Source: Crenarchaeota archaeon 13_1_40CM_3_52_17 (lineage in GTDB: Archaea > Thermoproteota > Bathyarchaeia > 40CM-2-53-6). From it: 33,650 nucleotides of DNA. Positions 8,566 to 17,158 of this stretch are shown here, in pieces. The first letter of the stretch is position 1; each line of letters opens with the position of its first letter. The notes under the pieces are model-generated. The model was not told the origin of the DNA and did not search any database. It saw only the letters and a list, made by a program, of their open reading frames with translations. The DNA lies in contig MNGN01000031.1 in the NCBI GenBank assembly GCA_001918745.1, positions 1 through 33,650 of the forward strand, written 5' to 3'. The translations under genes and the position numbers were made by a program.

Positions 8566-9729
8566 CTATCCTGTCAATAGTTGATAGGCGACCTTCATCG
8601 CAAGAAGCGGATGTCGCGCCATCAACCCTACAGCTTTCGTGGGACTGAAACCGTTCGCCATCTCAACCAGATCTTGTCCCTCCAAGAGTCCTGTTATGAT
8701 GTTCAACTCATTATCAGAGAATCTTTCGAAGGAATCTAAGGCCTTCAAACTGTTGGATATGCGCTGACCCCACAGCTTGTCGAATCTATCTCTGTAGCGT
8801 TGCAGGTTCTCCGCTGACACTCTTCCCTTGAGAGCTGAGATAGCTGCTTCTTCGCCCGCAATCTTTCCCGCCACTAGACCAGTGTGTATACCTGCTCCCG
8901 TGAGCGGTATGACTTGGCTCGCAGCATCGCCGCAGAGCATCATGTTGTCAGCGACATAACTCTCGACCTCTCCTCCGACTGGAACGGGGGCGGCAAGGGT
9001 CCGCTCTATCTTGGCAGATCCAAAGGCTCGAGGGTGTTTTTCGATGAACTTGTCCAGAAGCATTTTCGCTCCAGCCCCTTTCACGCCGATTCCCACATTC
9101 GCATCACCCTTTCCCTTTGGAAACACCCAGATGTATCCAGCTGGCGCTTTTTCATGTCCAACGTATATTTCGAGTTTTGACTCGTCCTCCACAACACAAT
9201 CGGTCATAGAGTATTGTAGAGCTGTAATCGCTTGGTAGTTCTTTCGGGGGAAAAATCGTCTTGCCAGTATCGACCCCGTACCATCGCATCCTACGACGAT
9301 CCTCGCCGTAACCGAACTGGACTCCCCGCCCTTCTTCGTCTGAATTTCAACTAACCCATCTTTCCGCTCGACATTTTCCACAGACGTCTCGAATCTTGCT
9401 TCAGCGCCTGCCTTTTCGGCTCGGTCAGATAAGACTCGAAGAAAAGCGGGTTTGTCAAGAATGTAGCCTTCTCCCCCCACGTTGACTTTCTTCAGTTCAT
9501 CGGGGGCATAGAGAACTGCTCCGGATATGTAGTTGGACACAAACTCGCTCGAAGGCTTGATCTCCGCGTCGACAAGAGCATCCGCAAGCACACCCTCCGC
9601 ACAAACCTTCTTTCCTGGAGACGGTTCTCGCTCTATCAGAACCGTCTTCGCATGTGACTCCGCTGCCTTCCACGCCGCCATGACTCCGGCGGGACCCGCT
9701 CCGATAACGGCTACATCATAGGTTTCCAA
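8566..9729 (-). CDS. Geranylgeranyl reductase family flavoprotein
   Basis: FAD-dependent reductase saturating the isoprenoid chains of archaeal lipids (digeranylgeranylglycerophospholipid reductase type). The N-terminal Rossmann motif VAVIGAGPAGVMAAWKA, the KKVCAEGV segment, and the second FAD motif CGDAASQVIPLTGAGIHTG are all present. The 387-aa length is normal. It is the promoter-proximal gene of the lipid cluster; 26 bases separate it from the membrane protein gene upstream. The exact lipid substrate cannot be read from sequence. Confidence 0.92.
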   Translation of the reverse strand: METYDVAVIGAGPAGVMAAWKAAESHAKTVLIEREPSPGKKVCAEGVLADALVDAEIKPSSEFVSNYISGAVLYAPDELKKVNVGGEGYILDKPAFLRVLSDRAEKAGAEARFETSVENVERKDGLVEIQTKKGGESSSVTARIVVGCDGTGSILARRFFPRKNYQAITALQYSMTDCVVEDESKLEIYVGHEKAPAGYIWVFPKGKGDANVGIGVKGAGAKMLLDKFIEKHPRAFGSAKIERTLAAPVPVGGEVESYVADNMMLCGDAASQVIPLTGAGIHTGLVAGKIAGEEAAISALKGRVSAENLQRYRDRFDKLWGQRISNSLKALDSFERFSDNELNIITGLLEGQDLVEMANGFSPTKAVGLMARHPLLAMKVAYQLLTG

Positions 9730-9755
9730 AGATCAATTTTTCCTAGAATAGTGAC

Positions 9756-10460
9756 TCAGGTCTTGTCTATAGTTGGGTCTACCGGGTGCTGGGCAGCAAG
9801 GCCAGCCTCGATTTCTATATGTTTCCTTGACGGGATAGACACGGGCGCCTTCACATCGCTATCGACAGTCGTCGCGGTCCGATTTTGCCTTTCCGTCTCC
9901 AGGTCGACCCTGTGAAGGAACCACAGCGAGTACATAGACAAACCGAACGCGGTCGTCACAATCTTCGTGGCAAAGACCAGGTTCAGAGGGCTCCGAAGAT
10001 CGAAGATGCTTGCCACCTGGTCGGGGTTGCAAGGGAAAGGCCTGCAATTAGTGGTTAGAACTTCGAGAGCTAACCAGACCATGAAGTTGTAGAAAATCTC
10101 GTAAAACGAAGCGAACGCGACCAGGGCGGTGCCGAGGAAGAGGAAATTTCGAAACCTCGAGGAAAGCTTGAGAAAATGAACCTTGTTCGATTCGAGGCCC
10201 GCAGCCCAGTATACGAAGCTGAAGTAGACGAACCAAGTTATGGGTTTGGCGTAGAAATAGGGAAAGATCGCGGGATCAGGCCACTCCGAGGATACGAACT
10301 GTATTCCTATCTGGGGGTTCGTGGTGGCTTGCAACCCGTAGTATACGATGAAAGCAAGGGCAGTAAGGCCTGCGGACCAAGACAAGACGGACCAGGGCCG
10401 TGTTTCGATGAAGGATCGAAGCTGAGTCAGACCCTGGCGGGATGGCTTCCCATCTGTCAT
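9756..10460 (-). CDS. Four-segment membrane protein, unknown function
   Basis: 234-aa protein with about four hydrophobic segments (near residues 24-44, 67-88, 106-134 and 158-182) and a polar, probably cytoplasmic tail of about 50 residues. Two cysteines in TTNCRPFPCN lie in the loop between segments three and four and could form a disulfide. No signal peptide and no known family recognised. It precedes the geranylgeranyl reductase gene in the same direction and may share its transcript. Confidence 0.65.
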   Translation of the reverse strand: MTDGKPSRQGLTQLRSFIETRPWSVLSWSAGLTALAFIVYYGLQATTNPQIGIQFVSSEWPDPAIFPYFYAKPITWFVYFSFVYWAAGLESNKVHFLKLSSRFRNFLFLGTALVAFASFYEIFYNFMVWLALEVLTTNCRPFPCNPDQVASIFDLRSPLNLVFATKIVTTAFGLSMYSLWFLHRVDLETERQNRTATTVDSDVKAPVSIPSRKHIEIEAGLAAQHPVDPTIDKT

Positions 10461-10528
10461 AGGAAACGCGTTCCCCTAACGGGCAGTAGAGCCTTTAGGC
10501 TTTTGTGGAAGTCAAAAATGGGGGATTT

Positions 10529-10550
10529 GGGAGAAACACGGGTTTCTCCC
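10529..10550. repeat. Perfect 9-bp hairpin downstream of the TRAM gene
   Basis: GGGAGAAAC and GTTTCTCCC are exact inverted copies around a four-base ACGG spacer. The element lies 19 bases past the stop of the minus-strand TRAM gene and before the next gene's start at 10460. It could be a 3'-end hairpin, an RNA-stability element or an operator. No long U-run follows directly on the minus strand, so a plain intrinsic terminator is not certain. Confidence 0.6.
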
Positions 10551-10568
10551 TACCTCTTATTGGGCATC

Positions 10569-10820
10569 CTATTGGATGACTTCGCCTGAGGCGAAGCGGT
10601 TCGAAACCCGTGTGATCTTTATCTTGATGTGATCTCCGGGTTTGGTGTTTGGTACGAAGACAACAAGACCTTCGACGCGCGCGATTCCCTCACCGCGGCG
10701 ACTGATCTCTTTGATGTCGACATCGTATTCTTTGCCTTCTTCGACCGGTTTCGGTCCGAATCTGTTCGCACCGGCACCACCGCCATAGCCTCTCCTCTCA
10801 TAACCCATAGCATCTTCCAC
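10569..10820 (-). CDS. TRAM-domain RNA-binding protein
   Basis: Short 83-aa protein: a Gly/Arg-rich N-terminus (GYERRGYGGGAGANRFG) and then a TRAM beta-barrel (KEYDVDIKEISRRGEGIARVEGL, then VVFVPNTKPGD and IKITRVSNRFASGEVI). Stand-alone TRAM proteins in archaea bind RNA and act as RNA chaperones. The start may be the Met at 10808 (MGYERRG) rather than 10820. It is divergent from cofE across a 210-base spacer that contains the TATA-like ATATAAAC at 10940-10947. Confidence 0.88.
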   Translation of the reverse strand: MEDAMGYERRGYGGGAGANRFGPKPVEEGKEYDVDIKEISRRGEGIARVEGLVVFVPNTKPGDHIKIKITRVSNRFASGEVIQ

Positions 10821-11030
10821 CTCCGTTCATCGTTTCTTCCGTTCGTTCGGTTGCTACGGGAGAAATCAGCAGTCGTTACTCACGGCCGCCGGACGTTCTC
10901 CGGCCAGTCAACCTGACGATAGAAAAGAGGACCCTTCAGAATATAAACATGCTTTCGTTCCGAACCGACAAGAAACGTAATTCCTTCCTAAAAATCTAGT
11001 TTGTATACCTCAAGCAACACGCCAGCGCGC

Positions 11031-11804
11031 ATGCCCGCCGCCGTGCAGATACTTCCCGTGACCGGACTTCCACTACTCAAACCAGGCGATGACTTACCCC
11101 GAATGATAGTCGAAAGCGCCCGTAAAGCTAGATGGGGAATAAGAGAGAAAGACATCCTTGTCGTAGGTCAGAAGGCGGTCTCCAAGGCCGAAGGCAGACT
11201 CGTCAACCTTGGCTCCGTCCACCCATCAAAGAGAGCTTCGGTCCTTGCCCGAAAAACTGGACGAAAACCCGAGTTTGTTCAGATAGTCCTCAATGACTCC
11301 AAGAGAGTCGTTCGAGCTGACAGAATGGCCTTGATAGTACGAACAAAACACGGCTGGACGTGTCTCAATGCAGGCGTTGACAAGTCGAACGTGAAGGGTG
11401 ACCTGAACTATGCGCTTCTTCCCACAAACCCGGACGCCTCAGCGAGGAGGATCAGAACGAGGATAAGGCGGCTCACGGGCAAGGACATTGGCGTCATAAT
11501 AACCGATACTCATAGTCGACCGTTCAGACTGGGACAAGTTGAAGAGACAATTGGAGTCGCTGGCCTCAAACCTCACGCTGACTATAGAGGCCAAAGAGAT
11601 CTCTTCGGTTACCAACTAAAATTCAAGAACGTGGCATTAGCGGACGAAGTGGCTGGGGCGGCTGAACTGGTCATGGGACAAGGAAGAGAAGCCATTCCGG
11701 CGGCCATTGTCCGAGGATTGAAGCGAGTTCGATTCCAAGACAGAGCGAAGAGCTCTGATCTAACTGGACCCACCCGAGAAGACTTGTTCAAGGGAACATT
11801 GTGA
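11031..11804 (+). CDS. cofE: Coenzyme F420-0:L-glutamate ligase
   Basis: GTP-dependent ligase adding glutamates to F420-0. The family is recognised from ILPVTGLPLLKPGDDL at the N-terminus, the IREKDILVVGQKAVSKAEGR segment, the DTHSRPFRLGQVEETIGVAG region and the DEVAGAAELVMGQ motif. The frame is open from a TTG at 11001, but the ATG at 11031 puts the protein start just before the conserved core. Its stop overlaps the GTG start of the next gene (GTGA), so the two are translationally coupled. F420 synthesis implies F420-dependent redox enzymes elsewhere in the genome. Confidence 0.93.
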   Translation: MPAAVQILPVTGLPLLKPGDDLPRMIVESARKARWGIREKDILVVGQKAVSKAEGRLVNLGSVHPSKRASVLARKTGRKPEFVQIVLNDSKRVVRADRMALIVRTKHGWTCLNAGVDKSNVKGDLNYALLPTNPDASARRIRTRIRRLTGKDIGVIITDTHSRPFRLGQVEETIGVAGLKPHADYRGQRDLFGYQLKFKNVALADEVAGAAELVMGQGREAIPAAIVRGLKRVRFQDRAKSSDLTGPTREDLFKGTL

Positions 11805-12532
11805 AAAGACGAGGCTCGGGCTCAAAACCGAGCAGAACCTCTGACAAGATCTCAGTCGATTATCCTCCGGCCCATTGGGCAAGACTGGACTCACTGAGAG
11901 ACAGGGCTCTCCATGTCATCAACGCTCTCACCGGATGGTCACACACTGCTCTGACCCACGGTAGCGTCGCCAGGGGAGACGTGGACGACAAGAGCGACGT
12001 GGACGTGTTGATCCCCTCCAATGTCAACACCCAGATCGTCGAGGCTGCCCTGGAAAACGCGGGCTTTACAATATTCTCGAGAGAAATCGCCCAAGCAACC
12101 CCGTCTCACTCCCCTAAGGCACACATCCAATTAGACGCCGAACAGACAACCTCGGTCACTGTTCCGCTGACACCTTTCCGCTCCCTAGAGCTGGAATTCT
12201 ACGCGTTCGGAGGAAAAGTCACACTCCCAGAGTTGAAAAACAGGATTCGAAACCCGGGCTGCACCAAGAAACTGGTCTTGATCGAACCGAACCCGGAAGG
12301 GCATTTCGAGTCTCCTGTAGTCGGCAGAGAAAGTGAAGTCGCACGACTCTTGGGAGTAAGCGTTGCAATTGTCATAGAGCGAGTAAGGGTCTTGACGCGC
12401 AGAGATACAATCGGTAGAACAGGAATGTATCTCAGAATTCCTGTCCGAGATGGAGAATCCTTCGATGAAGTCCTTCAGACGCGTGTTGACTCTGATCCTG
12501 CATTGAGAAGAACGCTTCGAACTAGAAGTTGA
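11801..12532 (+). CDS. Nucleotidyltransferase-fold protein
   Basis: The segment THGSVARGDVDDKSDVDVLI carries the GS...DxD signature of the DNA polymerase beta-like nucleotidyltransferase superfamily (residues about 51-70). The rest, including a C-terminal region ending in basic residues, matches no substrate-specific family known to me. The GTG start overlaps the cofE stop by four bases, so it is co-translated with cofE; a direct role in F420 synthesis is only a guess from position. Confidence 0.78.
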   Translation: MKRRGSGSKPSRTSDKISVDYPPAHWARLDSLRDRALHVINALTGWSHTALTHGSVARGDVDDKSDVDVLIPSNVNTQIVEAALENAGFTIFSREIAQATPSHSPKAHIQLDAEQTTSVTVPLTPFRSLELEFYAFGGKVTLPELKNRIRNPGCTKKLVLIEPNPEGHFESPVVGRESEVARLLGVSVAIVIERVRVLTRRDTIGRTGMYLRIPVRDGESFDEVLQTRVDSDPALRRTLRTRS

Positions 12533-12593
12533 AAAAGGTAATATGAAACCCGCATTAGCCGAGCCTAATTCCCTGAACTAAGAGAAGAGCTTC

Positions 12594-13751
12594 TTGAGCC
12601 TACTCGACCCGTACATCCCGCTACTCTTCTACCTCGCCGTTTGGGTCGTCATCTACGCTTTGGCAGTGCTCTTGAAGGCCGACAGGCACGGAATCGTGGC
12701 CAAGCCCTACTACCTGATGCTGAAAACGGTGGCCTTCAACAGCTGGCTTGAGAGGATAGGCGGCCGGTTCCGGAGAGGTTGGCTTGCATTCTTCGACATC
12801 GGCGCAGCCATGGGCGTCGGTCTCCTAGTCTTCGTCGTCTACAGTTTCGTCAATAATGCCGTGGGGTTGTTCAGACACAGTTCGAGTGCTGGACCTACTC
12901 TCCTGATAATTCCGCTCCCCGGATTGACTATCGGCTGGGATATTTTCCCATACATCTTGCTAGCAATCGCCGTACTCCTGATTCCACACGAAATCGCCCA
13001 CGGGATAGCCAGCGTACTTGACAAAGTTCCCGTAAAATCTTCAGGCGTCTTCATGGCAGTTTTCCTGCCAGGCGGGTTCGTTGAGATCGACGAAGAGAAT
13101 CTCGCCAAGCGCAAGGCGAGGACCAAGTTGAGAGTCTTTGCCGCCGGGTCATTTACCAACGTCGCTACTTGGGCACTTGTCCTGCTTCTTCTCGTCGTCC
13201 TCTATCAGCCAGCACCTGCTGGTGTTCTTGTGACCGGATTCACAAATGGAAGCCCGGCACAGGCGAATGGCATGCCTCAATGGTCCGTGATAACTCAAGT
13301 CAACAACAATACGATCTCGGACGCCCAGCACCTCGGACTATACTTGTCAACTCTCACCCCCGGCTCGACTGTCACGGTTCATCTAAGCAATCCTTCGCAG
13401 ACGCTGACGATGATGACCGGAAAATCTGACACAAACTCGAGTAGGGCAATACTTGGAGTCATAACCGCGAACTATGTTCCGCTTAGATACCAATTTCTGC
13501 AGGTAACCTCGTCATACCAGCTTCTCACGGCATTCAGTTGGATGCAACTAATCCTTCTTGGAGTTGCACTCGTCAACATGCTACCTCTCTTTCCATTTGA
13601 CGGGGATCGCTACCTCGATACCCTCTTAGGAGTTCTAGGACTGAAGAATACCAAGAACGTTCGAACAGTCGCCAGTGTTATTTCGCTGGGGCTTCTAGGC
13701 TCCAACATCATTCTATCCTACATCCTATTCGGTACGATATTTCCGAGATAG
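12594..13751 (+). CDS. Site-2-protease-type M50 membrane metalloprotease
   Basis: 385-aa intramembrane zinc protease. HEIAH at residues 132-136 supplies the catalytic Glu and two His ligands in a hydrophobic segment; LFPFDGDRYLD near residue 340 carries the third ligand Asp. A PDZ-like domain (VTGFTNGSPAQANGMPQW and onward) lies between membrane segments. Several more hydrophobic segments are at both ends. The start is TTG at 12594 with MSLLDPYIPLL. Six bases separate it from the thiolase gene, so the two probably form an operon. The substrate is unknown. Confidence 0.9.
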   Translation: MSLLDPYIPLLFYLAVWVVIYALAVLLKADRHGIVAKPYYLMLKTVAFNSWLERIGGRFRRGWLAFFDIGAAMGVGLLVFVVYSFVNNAVGLFRHSSSAGPTLLIIPLPGLTIGWDIFPYILLAIAVLLIPHEIAHGIASVLDKVPVKSSGVFMAVFLPGGFVEIDEENLAKRKARTKLRVFAAGSFTNVATWALVLLLLVVLYQPAPAGVLVTGFTNGSPAQANGMPQWSVITQVNNNTISDAQHLGLYLSTLTPGSTVTVHLSNPSQTLTMMTGKSDTNSSRAILGVITANYVPLRYQFLQVTSSYQLLTAFSWMQLILLGVALVNMLPLFPFDGDRYLDTLLGVLGLKNTKNVRTVASVISLGLLGSNIILSYILFGTIFPR

Positions 13752-13756
13752 TTCAG

Positions 13757-14704
13757 ATGGATCCTAGATCCTGCACAGTGTGCAAGCGCCACCCCGGTTA
13801 TTTTCGCAGAGAGTATGAAGGGTCGGTTCTATGCAAGAGCTGCCTTAGAGATTCATTGGAACGAAAAGTTCGCCGGACCATTAGTCACTGGGACATGCTC
13901 GCGCCGGACGACCACGTCGCAGTGGCAGTATCGGGAGGAAAGGACAGCCTAACACTTCTCATGATCCTCCACAAACTCGAGAAGCGGTTTCCCCGCACTC
14001 GTATCACGGCGGTCACTGTGGATGAGGGCATTGCAGGTTATCGGGAAGAGGCCGTTGACATTGCGACAAAATACTGCAAGGACCTCGGGATCGAGCATGA
14101 GGTGGTCTCCTTCGAGGAGCTCTTTGGGTACGGACTAGACGACTTTCTGAAGCGCAAGCAGGAAAGGATGACTGCTTGTTCCTACTGCGGTGTCTTTCGC
14201 CGAAAGGCGATCAACCTCGCGGCAAAGAAAGTTGGGGCAAACAAGATCGCCACAGCCCATAACCTCGATGATATCGTCCAGACATACTTGCTGAACCTGT
14301 TCCAGGGCGATGCCGATCGTTTCGTCAGGTTCAGCCCTGTTCTCAAGGATCCTCGCGGCCTCTTCCTAACCCGGGTAAAGCCGCTGTGCGATATTCCCGA
14401 GAGAGAGATTGTTATGTACGGATATGCCGAAGACCTGCAATTTCAAACTGCCTCGTGTCCCTACATGACCGAGGCCTTACGAAACGAGCTTCGTTCTGTT
14501 CTGAACAAACTGGAACTGGCTCATCCAGGTGTGACCTTCTCTGCTTATCGAGCGATGCTTCGTCTTCGAACCCTCGCCGAACCCAATCTCGCACCGTCTC
14601 GTCTCCAACCTTGCAAGTCCTGCGGAGAGCCAACACCATTCGAGATTTGCGAGGCGTGCAAGATGCAGGGCATCAACTCGGTCATACCTGAGATTTCAGC
14701 TTAG
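13757..14704 (+). CDS. TtuA/NcsA-family tRNA 2-thiolation enzyme
   Basis: Adenylating PP-loop enzyme that inserts sulfur into tRNA uridine. An N-terminal zinc finger (C6, C9, C26, C29) precedes the PP-loop AVSGGKDSLTLL (SGGKDS at 59-64). The CSYCGVFRRKAI pair and the later Cys in ASCPYM match the three Cys that hold the Fe-S cluster in TtuA proteins. A C-terminal zinc ribbon (CKSCG..CEAC) closes the protein. The family includes TtuA (U54) and Ncs6/NcsA (wobble U34); which one this is cannot be settled by eye. It overlaps the convergent Nudix gene by four bases. Confidence 0.9.
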   Translation: MDPRSCTVCKRHPGYFRREYEGSVLCKSCLRDSLERKVRRTISHWDMLAPDDHVAVAVSGGKDSLTLLMILHKLEKRFPRTRITAVTVDEGIAGYREEAVDIATKYCKDLGIEHEVVSFEELFGYGLDDFLKRKQERMTACSYCGVFRRKAINLAAKKVGANKIATAHNLDDIVQTYLLNLFQGDADRFVRFSPVLKDPRGLFLTRVKPLCDIPEREIVMYGYAEDLQFQTASCPYMTEALRNELRSVLNKLELAHPGVTFSAYRAMLRLRTLAEPNLAPSRLQPCKSCGEPTPFEICEACKMQGINSVIPEISA

Positions 14705-15285
14705 AGCGGAATTTCTAGAATTGGAAGCAGCTCAGTCAAGACGCGATAGGTAAAGCCCCAAACAACTTTTCCTTCGACCACAAAGGACTCTACGTTCCAG
14801 GGCTTGTCGCTGGTCGTAATTTCGGTCACTTTCATCGTCGAGGGTAGTTCAGGTAGGTTGACCCAGAAAGAGCTGGCAATCTCTGGGCCAATAGTGACCC
14901 TAGGCTTGACCCTCAAACCGTAGACCCAAGGCTGAACCCCCATCCCCATGCGTCGCATCGGATGACCCACTGATAAGCTGCCAAGCTCCACGCCAACTTC
15001 TTCGAGCTTGACGCCAACTTCTTCCTCGACCTCTCGATGAAGGGCGGTTCGAGGCGTTTCTATACCCTGTTTAACTCGCCCGCCCGGAAGTCCAATTTGC
15101 CCAGACCAAGGGTCACCCTCTCTCTCCGCCCTCTGTACAAGGAGGGTTTGCGGCCCTCTTCCAGGCTCATCCCAGAGGAGAATCGCAACCACTGCTTCGA
15201 CTTGGGCCCCTTCGTTTGATCGATGAATTGAGCCCAGCTTCTCTTTGAGGTGGTGGAGGTTCGAGCTCAGCTCTGCGTTGGGCAA
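14701..15285 (-). CDS. Nudix hydrolase (CoA-pyrophosphatase-like)
   Basis: 194-aa Nudix protein. The Nudix box runs from GLPGGRVKQG through TALHREVEEEVGV with the REVEEEVG metal-binding glutamates intact. LLVQRAEREGDPWSGQIGLPGG just before the box is typical of the CoA/ADP-ribose diphosphatase branch (NudL type). It probably cleaves nucleoside diphosphate derivatives such as CoA; that specificity is inference. The stop overlaps that of the convergent tRNA thiolase gene. Confidence 0.9.
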   Translation of the reverse strand: MPNAELSSNLHHLKEKLGSIHRSNEGAQVEAVVAILLWDEPGRGPQTLLVQRAEREGDPWSGQIGLPGGRVKQGIETPRTALHREVEEEVGVKLEEVGVELGSLSVGHPMRRMGMGVQPWVYGLRVKPRVTIGPEIASSFWVNLPELPSTMKVTEITTSDKPWNVESFVVEGKVVWGFTYRVLTELLPILEIPL

Positions 15286-15357
15286 GTGGCTATCACGCTA
15301 CTTCTGGATTCATTGATGATAACGACGGTCTTGCATCGGTTTCTGTTGTTTGGATAT

Positions 15358-15795
15358 TTAGAAGGCGATTGGTCGTTCTTCTCGCGGTTTGCCACCGGCC
15401 TCTTCGCCGATGATCTGGTATTTTGCCTTGACGAGCTCCATGAAGGGTCCGAGATCTTTCGAGGATTGGAACGCAAAGCCTGCCCAGGTTCGTTTCCTGA
15501 TCTCGTCACGCAGACGCCAATCGATCGTCTGATTTTCGGTGAGACGGATTCTTGACTTGAAGTCGGTGTGGAATGTGGCGTTCATCTCGGCTCCTCTGAG
15601 GTGAAGATGGAAGAGCTGACGGCCCTCGTAGAAGAATGCGGGAGTGGATTCGCTGCTGTGCTTCTCATAAAGGACTTTCATCGAGACTCCTTTCAACTGT
15701 CGCATGCGCGTCCTCAGCGCTTGGAATAGCGACCATGTTTGTGGCGAGACGCGGTCTGCTATCATGGAAAGATCGAGAGTTTCTTTCCGAGGCAA
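15358..15795 (-). CDS. Conserved-looking hypothetical protein, 145 aa
   Basis: Not recognised. The sequence is basic, with a helical N-terminal half (TWSLFQALRTRMRQLKG), then a beta-rich part (KVLYEKHSSE..AFFYEGRQLFHLHLRG) and a helical end. The layout recalls small DUF3788/DUF5655-like proteins, but I cannot assign it. It has no signal or membrane segment. The C-terminal Pro/Arg-rich tail is probably disordered. It is a single gene upstream of the Nudix gene, with a 72-base gap between them. Confidence 0.6.
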   Translation of the reverse strand: MPRKETLDLSMIADRVSPQTWSLFQALRTRMRQLKGVSMKVLYEKHSSESTPAFFYEGRQLFHLHLRGAEMNATFHTDFKSRIRLTENQTIDWRLRDEIRKRTWAGFAFQSSKDLGPFMELVKAKYQIIGEEAGGKPREERPIAF

Positions 15796-16255
15796 GCTTA
15801 GAACGCCGGATATCCATATTCTACTAAAAAAGGTTAGATGAAGAATCAGAATCTAGAACTATCAGTTCAGCGCAGACCTCTATTTCCATCGATCACTCTC
15901 TGTAACATTCTTTTTCTCCTAACTACTATGTGACCCCCCCGGGGGGTCCTCTTTTCCCGCGCCCCACCCTTCGTGGCCCGAAGATCTTCCGGACGCGAAA
16001 TCGCCCATTATCAGCCCTGATCTCGAATCTGATCGCTCTGTCCTAGAATGCATAGCAACCCCTCCATGACGCCGCCTAAAACCGCAAGCTCATCCAAGCC
16101 CAGACCGCGCCCTGAATCCCAAGATTCGCCCAGAATCCATGCCAGACAGCGAGGAACCTCGGCAAAAAGGGGGGTCTTGCACAGAACACCTCGCGACGCT
16201 CAAGAGGCCGAATTGGACAGGATGCCAAGGCTAAACCCGCTCGATGGACACGCCA
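15796..16255. other. 460-base region without a supported gene; contains a C7G6 palindrome
   Basis: I see no convincing gene here. The longest frame (16048-16401, plus) is Ser/Pro/Arg-rich and looks like antisense of DUF504 plus non-coding DNA. At 15932-15948 a run of seven C and six G forms GACCCCCC-C-GGGGGGTC, a perfect inverted repeat with a single central base. I looked for RNase P, SRP and 5S RNA signatures and found none. The region should hold the promoter of the minus-strand 145-aa gene at its left edge. Confidence 0.5.
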
Positions 16256-16516
16256 TCAACCTGTCTCCCGTTGTCTCTTCCTCCACAACAACATCTTCTT
16301 CGAATCCAGCACGTACAAGACTCTGTGGAAGGGAATCTGCGTCTCGCCATCCGGCAAGAGGAAAGACCCCTTTCCCAGCCCCGCGATCTCTGAGACCTTG
16401 ATGATCACCTGATCATCCACAGCACCTCGATGAACGTAGGCTAGCACGCACTCTGAGGGATCACTTCCACCACGCATGATCCGCGAAAGGATCGCCCTCA
16501 AAGGATGCTCCCGCAT
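16256..16516 (-). CDS. DUF504 / UPF0248 family protein
   Basis: 86-aa protein with the small archaeal DUF504 pattern: an N-terminal helix (LRAILSRIM), YVHRGAVDDQVIIKVSEI, a Gly-rich turn and FLLPDGETQIPFHRVLYVL, where IPxHR is the family hallmark. Function unknown; members are often found near RNA-processing genes. The ATG at 16516 is the only reasonable start. Its frame explains the antisense open frame on the plus strand. Confidence 0.8.
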   Translation of the reverse strand: MREHPLRAILSRIMRGGSDPSECVLAYVHRGAVDDQVIIKVSEIAGLGKGSFLLPDGETQIPFHRVLYVLDSKKMLLWRKRQRETG

Positions 16517-16627
16517 AAACGGACAGGTGGATCGTTAGAAGATGGGTTTTTCGATCATCCGACAACAAGGCTAAATCGTCCCACCAGCCGGAAGCTCTCC
16601 CTCACAGACAAGAACTAGTGAGCCTCT

Positions 16628-17158
16628 GTGGATCCAAAGATACTTCGAAAAGAAACCATCACCTCAGCACTGATCACAGACGTCTGGACATTGTGGACGA
16701 CTAACGATGGAATCACCAGTTTTCTAGCCCCGAAAGCAAACATCAAGCTCGAAGACAATGGACCCTACGAGATACTCTTCGACCCCGAAGCACCACTAGG
16801 CTTCAGAGGAACAGAAGGCTGCAAAATACTCGGACTCGAACAGATGAAGACTCTATCTGTGGAGTGGAAAGCTCCACCCCAATTCCCAAACGTCCGAAGA
16901 CAAAAGACACGCGTCGACATCTACTTCGAGAGAGTCGAAGCACTAACCAAGGTCCGCGTCGCGCATTCAGGCTGGCAATGGGGAGAAGAATGGGATGAAG
17001 CCTACGAATTCTTCGACCACGCATGGAACCTTGACCTCGCCAGAATGCAACAGAGACTCTCCTCCGGACCGATCGACTGGAGGAAACCCTACGTCCCAGC
17101 CTGGCTTGGACACAGAGCATCGCCAATCCGCGACCACGTCCCAGTCGAAAGGCACTAG
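16628..17158 (+). CDS. AHSA1-type SRPBCC domain protein
   Basis: 176-aa START/Bet v1-like fold of the activator-of-Hsp90-homologue 1 class. The N-terminal helix and TDVWTLWTTNDGITSFLAP segment, the GPYEILFDPEAPLGFRGTEG region and the C-terminal helix DEAYEFFDHAWNLDL fit this family, whose pocket binds small hydrophobic ligands. The ligand is unknown. The start is GTG at 16628. A short Pro-rich tail follows the fold. It has no operon partner, being divergent from DUF504 and convergent with the broken gene downstream. Confidence 0.82.
   Translation: MDPKILRKETITSALITDVWTLWTTNDGITSFLAPKANIKLEDNGPYEILFDPEAPLGFRGTEGCKILGLEQMKTLSVEWKAPPQFPNVRRQKTRVDIYFERVEALTKVRVAHSGWQWGEEWDEAYEFFDHAWNLDLARMQQRLSSGPIDWRKPYVPAWLGHRASPIRDHVPVERH

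Noticed and set aside
16048-16401. 117-aa plus-strand frame
   Set aside because: Composition is Ser/Pro/Arg-rich with no domain character, and its second half is antisense to the DUF504 gene, which has a clear family motif.
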